The notes under the pieces were generated by a model. It did not search any database. It saw nothing but the letters and a program-made list of their open reading frames with translations, and was not told the origin of the DNA. Of a DNA stretch of 64,000 nt, positions 1 to 11,404 are shown one piece after another. The position numbers and the translations under genes were made by a program. Origin of the DNA: Lumbricus rubellus. Taxonomy: Eukaryota; Annelida; Clitellata; Crassiclitellata; Lumbricidae. Positions within the stretch are counted from its first letter, which is position 1. The number at the start of each line of letters is the position of its first letter. The stretch spans positions 30,320,973 through 30,384,972 of the forward strand of contig OX243814.1 in NCBI GenBank assembly GCA_945859605.1, in the 5' to 3' direction.

Positions 1-4
1 AGAC

Positions 5-151
5 CTGGGCAAGAACTGCCGGAGGCTTTGGGGGAGGGGGTTCAACCTCCAGTCTTTCTTAGAATCCCAAAGCAAAGTCTGTTTTTCACACCACAATTCC
101 AGGTGAATTATACCTCAACCCCTCAGTTATTTTTCCACATATTTCACACTG
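5..151 (+). mobile_element. hAT-type MITE, family A, copy 1
   Basis: First of seven related short elements in the window. The shared body reads 'CAGTCTTTCTTAGA...TTTTTCCACA' and the family termini are CAGGGTGAGAATTG on the left and CAATTCTCACACTG on the right. The right flank is TTAGAGAC; the four bases before the left end are AGAC, so an 8-bp target duplication is cut by the window edge. No coding capacity. Confidence 0.7.
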
Positions 152-280
152 TTAGAGACATTAATAACGACGAATTATAGAGCAGTGACTGAATGACGAC
201 GGCGTAAACCTAAGGCTGATGATGATGCACCATGTTCTGAAGGAAGAGAGCTTAGGTCCTGTTGCTGAGCCACACCCACG

Positions 281-400
281 CTCATGCACACTAACCAACG
301 CCCATACACACAGACACACACATGCGGACACACAGACACAAAAACGAACGCACACACACCCACCACCCCACACGCGCACACGAGCGCGCCTCTTTCATCA
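281..400. repeat. CA-rich simple repeat
   Basis: Irregular (CA)n with AGACACA variants. The reading frames across it on both strands are products of the repeat, not genes. Confidence 0.8.
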
Positions 401-431
401 TTAATGGTTATCGTAATAGAAGAAAAATGTC

Positions 432-640
432 TTTGTATTTGCACTTGTTTTAGCGCCCCTTCAAGTTATACTCAGAGGCGCTCCCGAATGCTGAGCGGAC
501 ACTGCATCGAAGTTTCACGCCGAAGCGCTGAGCAATTGCGAGTGAAGGACTTGCCCAAGGTCCTTACGCGGCGAAGTGTATTCGAACCTCGGACCTTCCG
601 GCTCCAAGGCAACTACGCCACCACTACACCACCGCGACCC
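432..640 (-). mobile_element. tRNA-derived SINE, copy 1
   Basis: Read on the minus strand it begins at the GGTGGTGTAGTGG box (A-box-like), has a B-box region near GGTTCGAATAC, then a body with CTCAGCGCTTCGGCGTGAAA and ends in the tail GGGGCGCTAAAACAAGTGCA. Nine copies of this family are in the window. The tRNA-like 5' part suggests Pol III transcription. Confidence 0.85.
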
Positions 641-700
641 ACGTCTATACGTCGTGAGTTCAACATTCGACCTGTTATATTACGGGAGTTCGTCGTCGTC

Positions 701-748
<48 letters not shown>
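701..748. repeat. (TA)n microsatellite
   Basis: About 24 uninterrupted TA dinucleotides. It lies between SINE copy 1 and a short dispersed repeat. Confidence 0.95.
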
Positions 749-752
<4 letters not shown>

Positions 753-779
753 ATGAGTGTAAATAACTTCACTGTAAAC

Positions 780-845
780 TCCGCCACTGGTTGTTCTCTG
801 CCAGTGCCAGTCCCAAGCCAGGATAAAGGAGGAGAGTGACACTAG
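780..845 (+). repeat. short dispersed repeat with GCCAGTCCCAAGCC core
   Basis: The core GCCAGTCCCAAGCC followed by GGATAAAGGAGGAG recurs near 3,352 (+), 32,757 (-) and 47,150 (-). It looks like a conserved piece of one interspersed repeat; its ends are not clear. Confidence 0.5.
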
Positions 846-1249
846 TCATCTTTGATATGGCAATGTCGTTAAATAGGTAACAAGCAAGTCAATTTGCTTA
901 GCCTACTGTAACGTATCATGCAGACGCGAACAACCGGTTTCACCAGCAACAGACACATGGCAACCCGACGATAGGGGAGGATCAGTCAAGCGAATGGTTG
1001 ATTGTATCATTTACTTAATTACAATGATCAGAATTAATTTTGTTTCATTCTATACGAAGACAGTCCTGCTGTAATAGATCACTGTTTCTCTTGATATTCG
1101 CCAGGGTCTACACTGCATACACGCTGCACGCAGTCTGCAACCGGCTGTGGTCGCAGCCGTTACAGTGTAAGTTTACATGTACAGTTATGCAATTGAAACA
1201 ATTCACAACGACATAAATATTGTATTGTATTGTATATTGTATTGTATTT
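846..1249. other. no gene recognised
   Basis: AT-rich unique-looking sequence. No long frame, no splice-bounded exon and no repeat boundary was found. Confidence 0.5.
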
Positions 1250-1430
1250 AAACATTTATAAAGCGCCTCTAGTAGGGTGAACCGTTCAGAGGCGCTCCCA
1301 GTGCGCAAAGCCCCGTGAGAAGAAACAGGTTTTGAGAAGAGACAAAGCAGAGGAGAGACTACCAGAAAGAAGTGTAGAGCGAACAGAAGGAGAAAGGGCA
1401 TTCCAAAGAGAAGGGCCAATTAAATAAATA
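1250..1430 (-). mobile_element. LINE 3' end fragment (CR1/L2-like)
   Basis: On the minus strand one frame reads GPSLWNALSPSVRS and then SALSLLKTCFFS, the usual C-terminal end of CR1/L2-type ORF2 (pattern: G..LWN.LP..VR...S...FK..LKT.LF). It is followed by GGGAGCGCCTCTGA and a GGCGCTTTATAAAT tail. The rest of the element is missing, as expected of 5'-truncated insertion. Confidence 0.6.
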
Positions 1431-1680
1431 GCATATCTTAACTATTGACATGATGGAGAACAGACAATACAAGGGCGCTTATAGCAGTCTACAAAGAATG
1501 TGTATCCTATATACGGGAGCTTCGGGAATCAAACTCGAGTCCGCTTATCTCCATGCCAATGTATCATCCATTGCTCCACCCACCCACCAATAGTCCATAC
1601 TTATTAAAGCAATTGTTTTCTTGTGTTAAAATGATAGAGGGGCAGTCTTAAATACTCTCAAATCAAATGGAGCACTGCAC

Positions 1681-1760
1681 CTCTTTCAATTCAATTCAAT
1701 TCAATTAGCTTTATTGCAACCAGAAAACAAGAAAACAACAAAAGTACAAAACATGCATTG
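1681..1760 (-). mobile_element. LINE 3'-UTR end with AATTG tail
   Basis: Read on the minus strand the sequence carries GCAATAAAGCT followed by (AATTG)n. The same arrangement (AATAAA, then an ATTG/AATTG repeat) occurs near 34,193 and 59,585, so this is probably the 3' terminus of one non-LTR family. Confidence 0.45.
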
Positions 1761-2828
1761 GCTGCAAATGCTGTTAGGCTTTAAAGGTCACAACGGTCTT
1801 CAGAAACACAAACGGAGCAACAAGGGGACCTTGCATTTGTAGTTATTTCATAATATAATCGTCTTGGGAAATTTATAGAACACACTATAGTGCTTCATTT
1901 GGAACTTTCAACACTAGTTCCGACAATAATTTCAAGCTATTATTCCCGTTGCAAATTAGCAAAATCCGTTAAAAAAGGCATTTTTGTCCCTCTCCCCTAC
2001 TAATCCTAATACTATGTCAAACAGGTATGGAACTAAGATCACCCTAAAGCGGTCTGCAACACTAAACTTAACAGGCTATATACATGATTGTATCAGGCTT
2101 ATCCTTCCAATGAACAAAGGCAGTTCTGATGTAAAACTGCGCCTTCTAATGCCAGAGATGAATATTCTCCAACACGTTACACGTACATGACATCTAGGAC
2201 TATCGAGCCAAAGATTCTCTTGAATTGTCATAGTTAGTATACAGTTTATGCCAACTCAAAAGAGACGTGAGTGGTGCGCATGGAACACGTCGACTCGGGG
2301 TTGACCTCATTCCAAGTCACGAAGACTACAACATACCATGGCAGGTGATGAAGGCATCTAGTGATGAAGATGGCAAGTATATCTTACAGCACTTGCGATG
2401 CACTTGCACCTGAATCTCAATCTTCAAACAGTTGTCTCTTTTGTAAAGCTAATGGAACGAGTGGCACATAATATTTCGTGTATTGCGAAACAGCTGTCAC
2501 TGTTTCCTGTTAAACATCTGACCGGCAGACCTCTGTAACGAACAAAAGCAGTTAATAGATGTGAGACTGCGCCTTTTTCAATGCTAGAATACAAAATTCA
2601 AATTATGCCAATAAAACAACAATAGGCTGTAGTCCTAGACAATGTTTGCGAATTTGATGACAGTTATAATAGCACAAAACTTCTTATTTCGGCTTCTATA
2701 GCGCATTGCAATAGAACTTTGTCGTTCACTATGCTGATTTAGGCAACAGAACTGAGTGACAATAGTTGCAGTTGCCTCTCTCGTATAAATATAAATGTAT
2801 ATCATATATAATATGTATATATATTTAT
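1761..2828. other. no gene recognised
   Basis: No convincing coding exon. The small frames are short and lack splice support or family motifs. Confidence 0.5.
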
Positions 2829-3060
2829 GGGCGCGGTGGTGTAGTGGTGGCGTCGTTGCCTTGAAGACGGAAGGTTTGAGGTTCGAATCCACCTCGCGGT
2901 CCTCGCCGCGTAAGGACCTTCGGCAAGTCCTTCACCCACAATTGCTCAGCGCTTCGGCATGAAACTCTGATGCAGTGTCTGCTCTGCATTCGGTAGCGCC
3001 TCTGAGTAGAGAGCTTGCAGGGGCGCTATAACAAGTGCACATACAAATACATACAAATAT
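2829..3060 (+). mobile_element. tRNA-derived SINE, copy 2
   Basis: Full length. It starts GGGCGCGGTGGTGTAGTGG, has a perfect B box GGTTCGAATCC, and ends GAGTAGAGAGCTTGCAGGGG then CGCTATAACAAGTGCACATA and a short CAAATA tail. It carries a small internal duplication next to the B box (CCTCGCGGTCCTCGCC) that other copies lack. Confidence 0.9.
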
Positions 3061-4060
3061 ATGCTATAATATAATAATATTATACATAATTTATGTAATA
3101 TATACAAGTCGGACAGAATGGGATGTTTGTTATCTCATTCCAGGTGAGGCGGGGTTCAGACGACACTATCCGCATAATAAATAACTTTTCGAGGAAGCTG
3201 CTCATAAGAAAGAAGTCATGTGAGCATCAAAGGGTTAAAGTGAGTTCTTTGGTAGTCCTATTTCATGCTGAAGTTGTCAGTTATCAACGCTGATATTAAG
3301 ATTTTAAAAAGGAAGTGGACAGAATAAGAAACATGGATAATGGTATTCATCTCACAGTGCCGGTCCCAAGCCTCGATGAATGAGGAGGGTGACGCTAATG
3401 ACTTCTATAATAACAGTTTCGTTAAACTGGAGCCACTAGAGGCTTAGGGCCTACTCGTCTACGACAATGCTGTTACATCGAATTTTCTTTCAATGCTTTT
3501 CGCAAGGTGGCAGCTGGATGCACAGTCAACTCGTGTCCACATCTAGAATGGAGTGCTGTTTTGACCGCTCAGTGAATGACAGTAATCAACTATGTGTAAA
3601 TGTAATACAATATATTATGTCAGTAAGCAACCATGTGTAAAATGTAATATATGGCTCTCGTGTTAAACTAGACATTTTCCTCAGTGTAAGCATTTCGACA
3701 TTAATTTTGCCGCGCAAAGTCTACCGAAACAGTCAGCGAGAATGCTGTAACGTGGCACGATTTCAATGAATTTAAAAGTCAAGTGAAACTGGTCGGGCCG
3801 TAGGTCGGTGTTTGGCCAGTTAAGGTGATTTTTAGAGCGCCTCCAGAAAATCGCGAGTAGTTGATCTGTATACCTACTATAGGAAACTCTATTTGAGGAG
3901 CAACTCATATATTTTCTGGCCTTTGTCAGCGAAAATCGCTGGTATAGTATGTTTGGACACCGAATATAAAACTCTTCTTTGGGAAGCCATTCAGACATTT
4001 TCTGGCCGCACAAAGTCAGACCCCGCTGAGGACCTTGCGACGCTCCCTCAAACCTTCAAT
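3061..4060. other. no gene recognised; one short dispersed repeat
   Basis: Contains a second copy of the GCCAGTCCCAAGCC-type repeat near 3,350-3,410. Otherwise AT-rich with no supported exon. Confidence 0.5.
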
Positions 4061-4279
4061 GGGGCGCGGTGGTGTAGTGGTGGCGTCGTTGCCTTGGAGC
4101 CGGTAGGTTCGAGGTTCGAATCCACCTCGCCGCGTATACGGATCTTGGGCAAGTCCTTCACTTACAATTGCTCAGCGCTTCGGCGTGAAACTCCGATGCA
4201 ATGTCCGCTCTGCATCGGGAGCGCCTCTGAGTAAAGAGAGCTTGAAGGGGCGCTATAACAAGTGCACATACAAACAAAC
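4061..4279 (+). mobile_element. tRNA-derived SINE, copy 3
   Basis: Full-length copy with A-box-like GGTGGTGTAGTGG, B box GGTTCGAATCC and the family tail GGGGCGCTATAACAAGTGCA followed by CATACAAACAAAC. It lies 1 kb from copy 2 in the same orientation. Confidence 0.9.
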
Positions 4280-4880
4280 CCTAGTAGGTATTATGGGCTT
4301 CTCGCCTTCGGTACTCGCAGTTGCACGTCTTCTGAGCTTGAATTATGAGCACTCTCAACGGAAATGTTCTAGCTGCATCCCTGTTATAGAGGAATGGCTG
4401 AAGCCCCCAGCCTGAAATCCTGGCGCCGCCACCTTGCGCACCTGTACGCTGTGTAGCCTACAATTAGAGAACGTCCACGTGGTCCAGTCGATCGCTGATT
4501 GCCGCTTATCGCTATGTTATTGACGGATAGAATGATAATTAGGCCCTATCATGTTAGGAACAACCCCCAATATTCCATTTGATAATACATGTAATATCAA
4601 CTCTAAATATATCTAGCCATTATATAAAATAACGATAATATATTATATATTTACAGAGAGAGTGAGATAGAGACAGACAGAGACACAGTGACACAGAGAC
4701 AGAGAGCCAGAGCCAGAGATAGACAGACAGATACATGTAGAAATCCAGCTGCTCCTTTATTACGCATCCGTACAAATCGATCATAGCAATATTCATGTCG
4801 GTCGATGCATATTCATATAATTATTATCGATGCATATTCATATATTATTATCATGATTTCGTCACCAAACAACAGTATCA
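4280..4880. other. no gene; short GA/CA-rich tract
   Basis: Purine-rich AGAGACAGA repeats at about 4,655-4,735, then AT-rich sequence with two copies of ATGCATATTCATATAATTAT. Confidence 0.5.
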
Positions 4881-4899
4881 GCAACGCTGACTGGCTCCT

Positions 4900-5060
4900 T
4901 GTTCTACCGGTCAATCGCCATGGCAACGGACCGCTACTCCATCTGGCGTCGATTAAGTCTATACTTAAGGGCGGCGGTGGCGGCGGCCATTGCTGAGGCA
5001 AGCAGCCATAAAGGCAGCAGCAGCAGAAACGGTGGCTGGTAGGTGATGGCCAAGATGGCT
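4900..5060 (+). promoter_or_regulatory. candidate promoter with RFX and YY1 sites
   Basis: Contains CGCCATGGCAAC (4,916-4,927), a good RFX X-box half-palindrome, a GC-rich GGCGGTGGCGGCGGCCATTG stretch, and AAGATGGC (5,052-5,059), the YY1 core often found just after initiation sites. No TATA box. It sits immediately before a likely first exon with a strong donor. The downstream gene is not proven; the nearest plus-strand gene is the six-exon gene at 20,014. Confidence 0.4.
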
Positions 5061-5089
5061 AATGTGGCTGTGCTGGTGCGCCGGTGACG

Positions 5090-5480
5090 GGCCAGCGGAC
5101 CGGCGTGTGAGTGTGTGAGCGTGTGAGTGTGTGTGAGCCTGGCTTGAAAAGACGCTGCTGTCCGATTCGATTGGTTGGTGATGATTCATCAGTGCAGTGA
5201 GGGATAGAGAGAAGGATAGAGAGAGAGCGAGTGAGTGAGCCCCGAGGGACAAAGATATCGTTGTTTGCTGCTGACGATTTAAAACTGACGATTGCACGAC
5301 ATCGCAAAGACAGCCGTTGCTTGCTGTTATTGCTTGCTGTTGTTGTTGTTGTTGTCGTCGTTGTTGTTTTCGGAAGAGAGACTGATTAGTTGGCAGCGTC
5401 AAACTGATTTCGGATACAGAGCAAGAGAGTTGACAAACCGAAGACCAACGAGCGAAAGCAGAAGAAGATTGTCTGTACAG
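5090..5480 (+). other. candidate non-coding first exon
   Basis: A low-complexity but non-satellite leader ends in TGTCTGTACAG|GTAAGTCT, a consensus splice donor at 5,481. No ATG-initiated frame crosses the donor convincingly, so a 5'-UTR exon is the simplest reading. The start is approximate. Transcript data would be needed to link it to a gene. Confidence 0.4.
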
Positions 5481-6564
5481 GTAAGTCTTAATGATGTTTG
5501 ATGTCTTTTCTCTGCCTCTCCGCTGCAGGCAGGTAGTCACAGCGCGCGCAAATGATGTATTGGCGGCAAAATAGGTTAATTACTGTTTGGCTTAGATTTG
5601 GTGGAGTGTGACGGCTGGAGGCAGGTTCTGAGTATGAAAACGAGGTAACTCAATCGATACTCGTGTGTTAAGTAGATGCCCGAGGCGCTACATAAGAGTG
5701 GCTATGTTTAGAAATAGAAGTCTACAAGTGGCATGCGTGGCATTTGAGTGAATTTAACCCTTTAACGACCAGCTACATAATATGTTTCCAATGTATTTTA
5801 GTACAGTCATGTTAGTCGTTAAAGGGTCAATCATGCACAATTGCACGTTGCTTGAATTCAGTAAAATCATGCACATGGTTAATGATGTGATGGAGATTAG
5901 AGAACTAAGCATACAAGATCAGTCTTAGATAATGACGTAGCTTTTTGCTACGAAATCATGTGATGTTTACTTAGGCTAGAAGGTATCTTCAAAGAAAAAA
6001 CTTCGAAGAATCATCAAATCCAGTTGAAAATGCTTCTTTAGAAGCACCTGGATCATGCTGGATGTAGGCACTTAGAGAAAAAAACCTGTGTCACTGTACG
6101 CTTGCATTTGCATGTAGAAATTTATCCTGATATTATTACATCCATATACTTGCATCTGTTTTCAGTCAAAGTTTCCACTTCATCCATTGAATCTTAGAGT
6201 TTCATACGTAATTGTTTCACAACATGCCAATGAGTTCCATGCATCTGACCCATGAAGGCCACTGTAATTGAGTCTCTATTTATTACATTTCTATTGTTGG
6301 TCTCGTGACAAAAAAGAACATCGCCCACGCACTGGTGTGCTTTGAGTCACGCGTGGATTGCCATTGCGTCGTCGGCTGATTGCCACGAATTTATGCTTCG
6401 GATCATCAGTCTTATTAATATTTAATGTTTTCAGAAACAAATTTCCTGTAAATGTCCGAAAGGTCAATTTTAATTCGTTTGTTATTTGCAAATCAGCCTA
6501 CAACACCGTGAATAAAACGTAGAGTTATAGAATAAGGACAGTATGCAGATGCTGTGCTAAATTG
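5481..6564. other. no gene recognised
   Basis: AT-rich, probably intron or intergenic. It includes an imperfect inverted pair, CCCTTTAACGACCAGCTACA at 5,757 and TTAGTCGTTAAAGGG near 5,810. Confidence 0.5.
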
Positions 6565-6716
6565 CAGGGTCAGAATTGCTATGGGGGTTGTGGGGGTTCA
6601 ACCCCAGTCTTTCTTAGGACCCATAACAATGTCTGCATTGCACGCTCCATGTCCACATAAATAAGCGTCTGACCCCCTCCCCCGAACAGTTATTTCTCCA
6701 CAATTCTCATTAACTG
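6565..6716 (+). mobile_element. hAT-type MITE, family A, copy 2
   Basis: Left end CAGGGTCAGAATTGCT, body with CCCCAGTCTTTCTTAGGA, right end near CACAATTCTCAT. The right terminus is degraded and no target duplication remains. Confidence 0.6.
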
Positions 6717-6751
6717 CCGACATGACTGTTTACGAACGTGAGAAGACGATT

Positions 6752-7569
6752 CAGGCCCGGCCTTTGGGCAAGGCGAGCGAGGCAGCCGCCTTGGGCCCCG
6801 CGCTTCCAGGGCCCCGCGCTTCAAAGACCCCGCGCTTCCAGGGCCCCGCGCTTCGAAGACCCCGCGCTTTCAGGGCCCCGCGCTTCGAAAAAACCCCGCG
6901 CTTCCAGGGCCCTGCGCCTCTGCCTATAATTTTTTTCTTTGTTGAGATTGACTATGGTAACTTCGTATAACAATTATGCTTGCAGTCAATTTGCCATACA
7001 TGTGAATGTTATTGGGTGATTTTGAAAGAACAAGACTTTGCTAAAGCGAGTCACAGCTACTGTTGAAGCCTATAGGCATAGTTAGACCTACATGTAGAAT
7101 GTTCCCCAGAAAACTGTAATTAACTCATTTTGCTTCAAATGTGCACTTGGACACCGGTAGACATTAATTTTTTGGCAGGAGAGGGCAGCACACAATGGTA
7201 GCGGTGACATTTTCAGCGAGAGATTTAAAATGCAAAGCAAGAAATTTAGAACATGGATATTTTCAAACAGGTGTCTAAATGCAAATTTCTCCATTTCACT
7301 TTGTGAATAATTAGCATTATCAGTGCTTTGGCGTAAAGAAATTTGTCAAAAATCAAAACAAAGTATGTATAGACCTAGGCCTGCATTATAATTATAATCG
7401 TGGTTTATTTTTGAAATTATAGTGCTCCTAGCTAAAACGAAATTTGGTAAACAACGTTGAGTTAAGTGAATCTCTCCACCAATGTCCTATGACACGAAAT
7501 CAACTGGGTCAATTTACGCTTGAGGACCCGTTGCCGCCTTGGGCCCCGCAGACCCTAGGGCCGGGCCTG
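6752..7569. mobile_element. hAT-type non-autonomous element (818 bp)
   Basis: Begins CAGGCCCGGCCTTTGGG and ends CCTAGGGCCGGGCCTG, an imperfect terminal inverted repeat. It is flanked by a perfect 8-bp duplication AGACGATT (6,744-6,751 and 7,570-7,577), which together with the CAG...CTG ends marks a hAT insertion. No transposase frame. Confidence 0.8.
6785..6915. repeat. GC-rich minisatellite inside hAT element
   Basis: Tandem units of about 17-18 bp related to CCCCGCGCTTCCAGGG and CCCCGCGCTTCGAAGA, alternating. It lies just inside the left terminus of the 818-bp hAT element. Confidence 0.8.
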
Positions 7570-7651
7570 AGACGATTGCATTCTGGACTTCACAATCAAG
7601 CATTCCGCCTTTCTCCTCATTTACTGCATGGAGAAAGACATACTGTAGATT

Positions 7652-7754
7652 CAGACTGGGGGGTTTCAACCAAAGTATGTTTTTCACACACAAATTCCAA
7701 GTGGATCATTGCCCAACCACCCCCCCCCGTTATTTTTCCACAATTCTTACACTG
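7652..7754 (+). mobile_element. hAT-type MITE, family A, copy 3 (5' degraded)
   Basis: Contains GGGGGGTTTCAACCAAAGTA and ends TTTTTCCACAATTCTTACAC, matching the family A right half. The left end is lost. Confidence 0.55.
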
Positions 7755-7768
7755 GATGGATCAATGGA

Positions 7769-7818
7769 TATATATATATATAAATATATATATATATAAA
7801 AATATATATATATATATA
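7769..7818. repeat. (TA)n with TAAA interruptions
   Basis: Dinucleotide TA tracts around three AAATA interruptions; continues a local run of TA/GT repeats up to the mariner element. Confidence 0.85.
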
Positions 7819-8125
7819 GGGCCTATGGACAGACATTTAGATAGGGGCTTGAGAGACTTGGCGAGGCAGAGAGCGAGAGGGAGACAGAAAGAGAAAACAT
7901 GCATATATATGTATATATGTATATATATTGCGATGTCAATAATGACATGAATACAATGAATGCGTGTACAACAGCCCCAAGATACATATTGACTTTATAC
8001 ATGCAATGGCATCTTAAATTTGTATTCCTATATATATATAGCAAGATATTTCTATAGGCTACATGTATGTTTATGATATTATATGTATGTGTGTGTGTGT
8101 GTGTGTATATGTATGCATGTATATA

Positions 8126-9297
8126 CAGGGTGCGCCAAAAAAAAATAACCCCCCTAGGTTTTTTGCCAATATCTTGGCCAAAAGTAAACATTTTCAAATG
8201 AAATTTTACAGGCTTATAGACAATTCATATTTACATATGATGGCCAAATTTCATCAAAATATTTCAAACGGAACAAAAGTTATGCCACTTTTAGGGAGGT
8301 AACCCCCCGTTTTTTGACGTTTCAAAAACCAAATGCAATTTGTTGAAGGTTTTTGGCCAATATCTTGGGCAAAAATAAGAATATCGAAATTAAATTTCAC
8401 AGTCTTATAGACAATTCATATCTACACATGGTGGCCAGATTTCATCACAATATTTCACACTGAACAAAAGTTATGCCACTCTTAGTGAGACCACCCACCG
8501 TTTTTTGACGATTCAAAGGCGAAACGCAACAAAAGTAACAAAAACAAATTTTATTAAGTCTCCTATCAAATAACTGTTGTCAAATGAACTTGGTAGTGCT
8601 TCCCAACTTGTGTTCAATGAGCCCACCACCAGTGCCAACACTTTTTTTGAGTCTCTGTGCAAAGGTCTTGATGAACCTGTTGATTAATCTGACAGATTCC
8701 TTATTTACCAATTTGATTGTCATCTTGCTAAGTGACTTCTCAGTGACGTGCAGCTATGCTGGCACCCTGTTTCTTTTTTAAATAGTAATAATAATGATCA
8801 TCGGACAATGTTAAGTCTATTTGATGACAATTATTGTTTGAGATGAGAAAAAAAATCGTGTTTTTGATACCTTTTTGCTGAGTTACGTCTTTGAAACGTC
8901 AAAAAATGGGGAGTGGCCTCACTAAAAGTGGTATAACTTTTGTTCTGTTAAACATAGTTTGATGAAATTTGACCATCATATGCAGAAATGAATTGTCTTT
9001 ACGCCTGTGGAATTTCATTTTGATATTCTTACTTTTGGCTAAGATATTGGCAAAAATAATGAGATTGTTTTTTCTTGACTTTTTGCTGCGTCGCGTTTTT
9101 GAATCGTCAAAAAACGGTGGGTGACCTCCTTTAAAGCGACATAACTTTTGTTGTGTTTGAAATATTTTGATGAAATCTGGCCATCATGTGTAAATATGAA
9201 TTGTCTATAAGCCTGTAAAATTTCATTTGGAAATTCTTACATTTGGTCAAGATATTGGCAAAAATCTTAGGGGGGTATTTTTTTTGGGCGCACCCTG
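8126..9297. mobile_element. Tc1/mariner non-autonomous element, copy 1 (1,172 bp)
   Basis: Starts CAGGGTGCGCCAAAAAA and ends TTTTTTGGGCGCACCCTG, flanked by TA on both sides, the mariner target duplication. The arms are long inverted repeats of repeated blocks (GCCAATATCTTGG..AATTTCAT.. and its complement). On the minus strand about 8,565-8,755 encodes a transposase C-terminal relic ending in KRLK/GGGLIEHK-like residues, which matches the RL..C....GGHIEH end of IS630/mariner transposases. Confidence 0.85.
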
Positions 9298-9630
9298 TAT
9301 ATTATATATATGGGTTACCATGAATGGATCCTTATTACTCATGCGTCTTCATGACCTGTGCATGCGTGTGTACACGTGTGTTCTCGAAAGTAGTGCACCA
9401 TCTGGTTTCTATTACAATCGAGGAAATAGATTTTTCTCTCACTTTATATATTAAGACATTATCATCAGACATATTGTGTTCCTATGTTTCGATACAATTT
9501 CTGAACCCCGTGTGAATAGATTTTCTTCTGCATATCTTGGGACGCCATGGGTATTATAGAGTCTAGACTGTATACCCATGGCGGTCGAAGATAATATTAG
9601 TCTATGGATCTAGCCTGTAAATTACATACC
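9298..9630. other. no gene recognised
   Basis: Mixed sequence between the mariner element and the next element. It contains a 12-bp inverted pair, CCATGGGTATTA and TATACCCATGG, near 9,546-9,579. Confidence 0.5.
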
Positions 9631-10461
9631 AGGCGCGGATTCAGAGGGGGGCGGAGCCAGCGTACGCCCCCCCTAAACCTCAGCAAATGTTCTCAAACTA
9701 AACTGACCTAAAACTAATATAATTGCAATTTGGGAATAGGATGTTTGAAGTAGCTGGACCGGCAGAATGGAGCTCTCTTACCTACTTACCTGAGTTGCTA
9801 GCAGACGTTGCCCACGTGACCAATGACTTTTGCCGTTACGTCATTCACAAAGTTCATGTATATACACAATTTACGTAAATAGAAATTGGTCAATTAAAAA
9901 ATATGTCTAGTGGTCCGCCGTCAAAACGGCTTAAACAAGCAGTTTTATCATTCGCGAATAAGCTGACTGCCGTTGGTAAGACATAAGCCTGAATCTCAAA
10001 AGATGGCATATGATTATCATTATAATTTTGGAATTCGTCGTGCTGATTATAGCCGCCGAAAGCGTTCAGCTGCCGATATTATGGACATAAGCAAATCAAG
10101 GATATAGAACTGCAATTTCAGCAGGTCGGGTCATGGAAGCTCCCCAGCAGAAATTAAATGTATCAAAGATTACTCATAATTATAATCATTATCTTAACGC
10201 TCATGCAGTGGCGTGCGGTCCATGGATGAGGCGCATCCCTTGCTTATTGAATCTATTTTATATACAAATACTAGTGTATTCAATTTCTATCATTACTATG
10301 TTAATTATCGTATGATAAATTGGCATCGACTATATTATTTTTTGATTGGCCACCGCCCTCATATGCCGAGGCCTTGAAAATGAAGTCGCTAACACTTCAT
10401 CCCCTTCGGCTAGTCCTCGGGCTAGCTAGACGGGATCATCATCATCATCATCATATTATTT

Positions 10462-10672
10462 TCACATACATACATGTATATACATACATACATACATACA
10501 TGCATACATACATACATACATACATACATACATACATACATACATACATACATACATACATACATACATACATACATACATACATACATACATACATACA
10601 TACAATCATACATACATACATATATACATATATACATACATGCATACAAGCATACATACATACATACATGCA

Positions 10673-10736
<64 letters not shown>

Positions 10737-10765
10737 CATACATACATATATACATACATGCATAC
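10462..10765. repeat. (TACA)n microsatellite
   Basis: About 300 bp of CATA/TACA tetranucleotides with TGCA and TATA variants. The period of four means all three frames stay open, which gives false proteins of HTYI type. Confidence 0.95.
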
Positions 10766-10896
10766 TATAATAATTAGGCCTATACCCCTTCACCACTGCG
10801 CCGAACAAATGCATGTATGTGTGTGGGCCTATATGCCTATGTAATATGTATGTATTGCATGTACTTATGTTTGCTTGTATGTATGTAGGCCTATGT

Positions 10897-11010
10897 ATGT
10901 ATTGTATGTATGTATGTATGTATGTATGTATGTATGTATGTATGTATGTATGTATGTATGTATGTATGTATATATGTATGTATGTATGCATGTATGTATG
11001 TATGTAGTAT
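10897..11010. repeat. (TATG)n microsatellite
   Basis: The complement of the upstream TACA tract, so the pair can form a long hairpin across about 130 bp of spacer. Confidence 0.95.
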
Positions 11011-11068
11011 TTACGCCCCCCCTAACCAGAAATCCTGGATCCGCCCCTGCATACATGTACACGTAGAT

Positions 11069-11404
11069 CAGCGGTTTCCAACTCGCCAAAAGTGGCCCGC
11101 GAGGCCTCAACAAATGGCCCGCCAGACCTCAAAAATGACACTCATAAAAAATATATGAAAAAATGACAATTGGACAAGATAGAATATAACTATTTTCTAT
11201 TACAAATTATTTTATTTTGACGTCTATAAATAACATCAAACATTCCAATTATAACAATTCATATGCTCTTTGTCAATAAAAATTTTAGAATTGTGCTCCC
11301 CCACCCTATAGAATGCCCTAATGTCCTAAAGTAAGAAAAAGTGACCCTCGTGTCCTTTAACTTAGAAAAGGTGGCCCTAAAGTCAAAAAGGTTGGAAACC
11401 ACTG
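11069..11404. mobile_element. hAT-type non-autonomous element (336 bp)
   Basis: Ends CAGCGGTTTCCAAC and GTTGGAAACCACTG are inverted repeats of the classic hAT form. Flanks ACGTAGAT (11,061-11,068) and ATGTAGAT (11,405-11,412) match at seven of eight positions, an aged target duplication. No coding capacity. Confidence 0.8.

Larger units (their letters stand above)
9631..11049 (+). mobile_element. degenerate hAT-like element with transposase N-terminal relic
   Basis: Left terminus CAGGCGCGGATTCAG and right terminus CTGGATCCGCCCCTG are inverted copies. At 9,902-9,985 a short frame reads MSSGPPSKRLKQAVLSFANK and stops; a basic leader followed by LSF is typical of the N-terminus of hAT transposases. 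The flanks share only CATAC, so the target duplication is eroded or lies in the adjoining microsatellite. Two long TACA/TATG tracts fill the right half. Confidence 0.5.

Noticed and set aside
2829..2905. Possible tRNA gene (A and B boxes present)
   Set aside because: Part of a 230-bp repeat found nine times with a conserved non-tRNA body and tail, so it is a tRNA-derived SINE. No foldable cloverleaf with intact acceptor stem was found in any copy.
10320..10991. Long overlapping frames on both strands (up to 189 residues, HTYI/YVCM type)
   Set aside because: They are the three-phase reading of (TACA)n, whose four-base period contains no stop. The same applies to 59,632-60,110 and 55,772-56,843.
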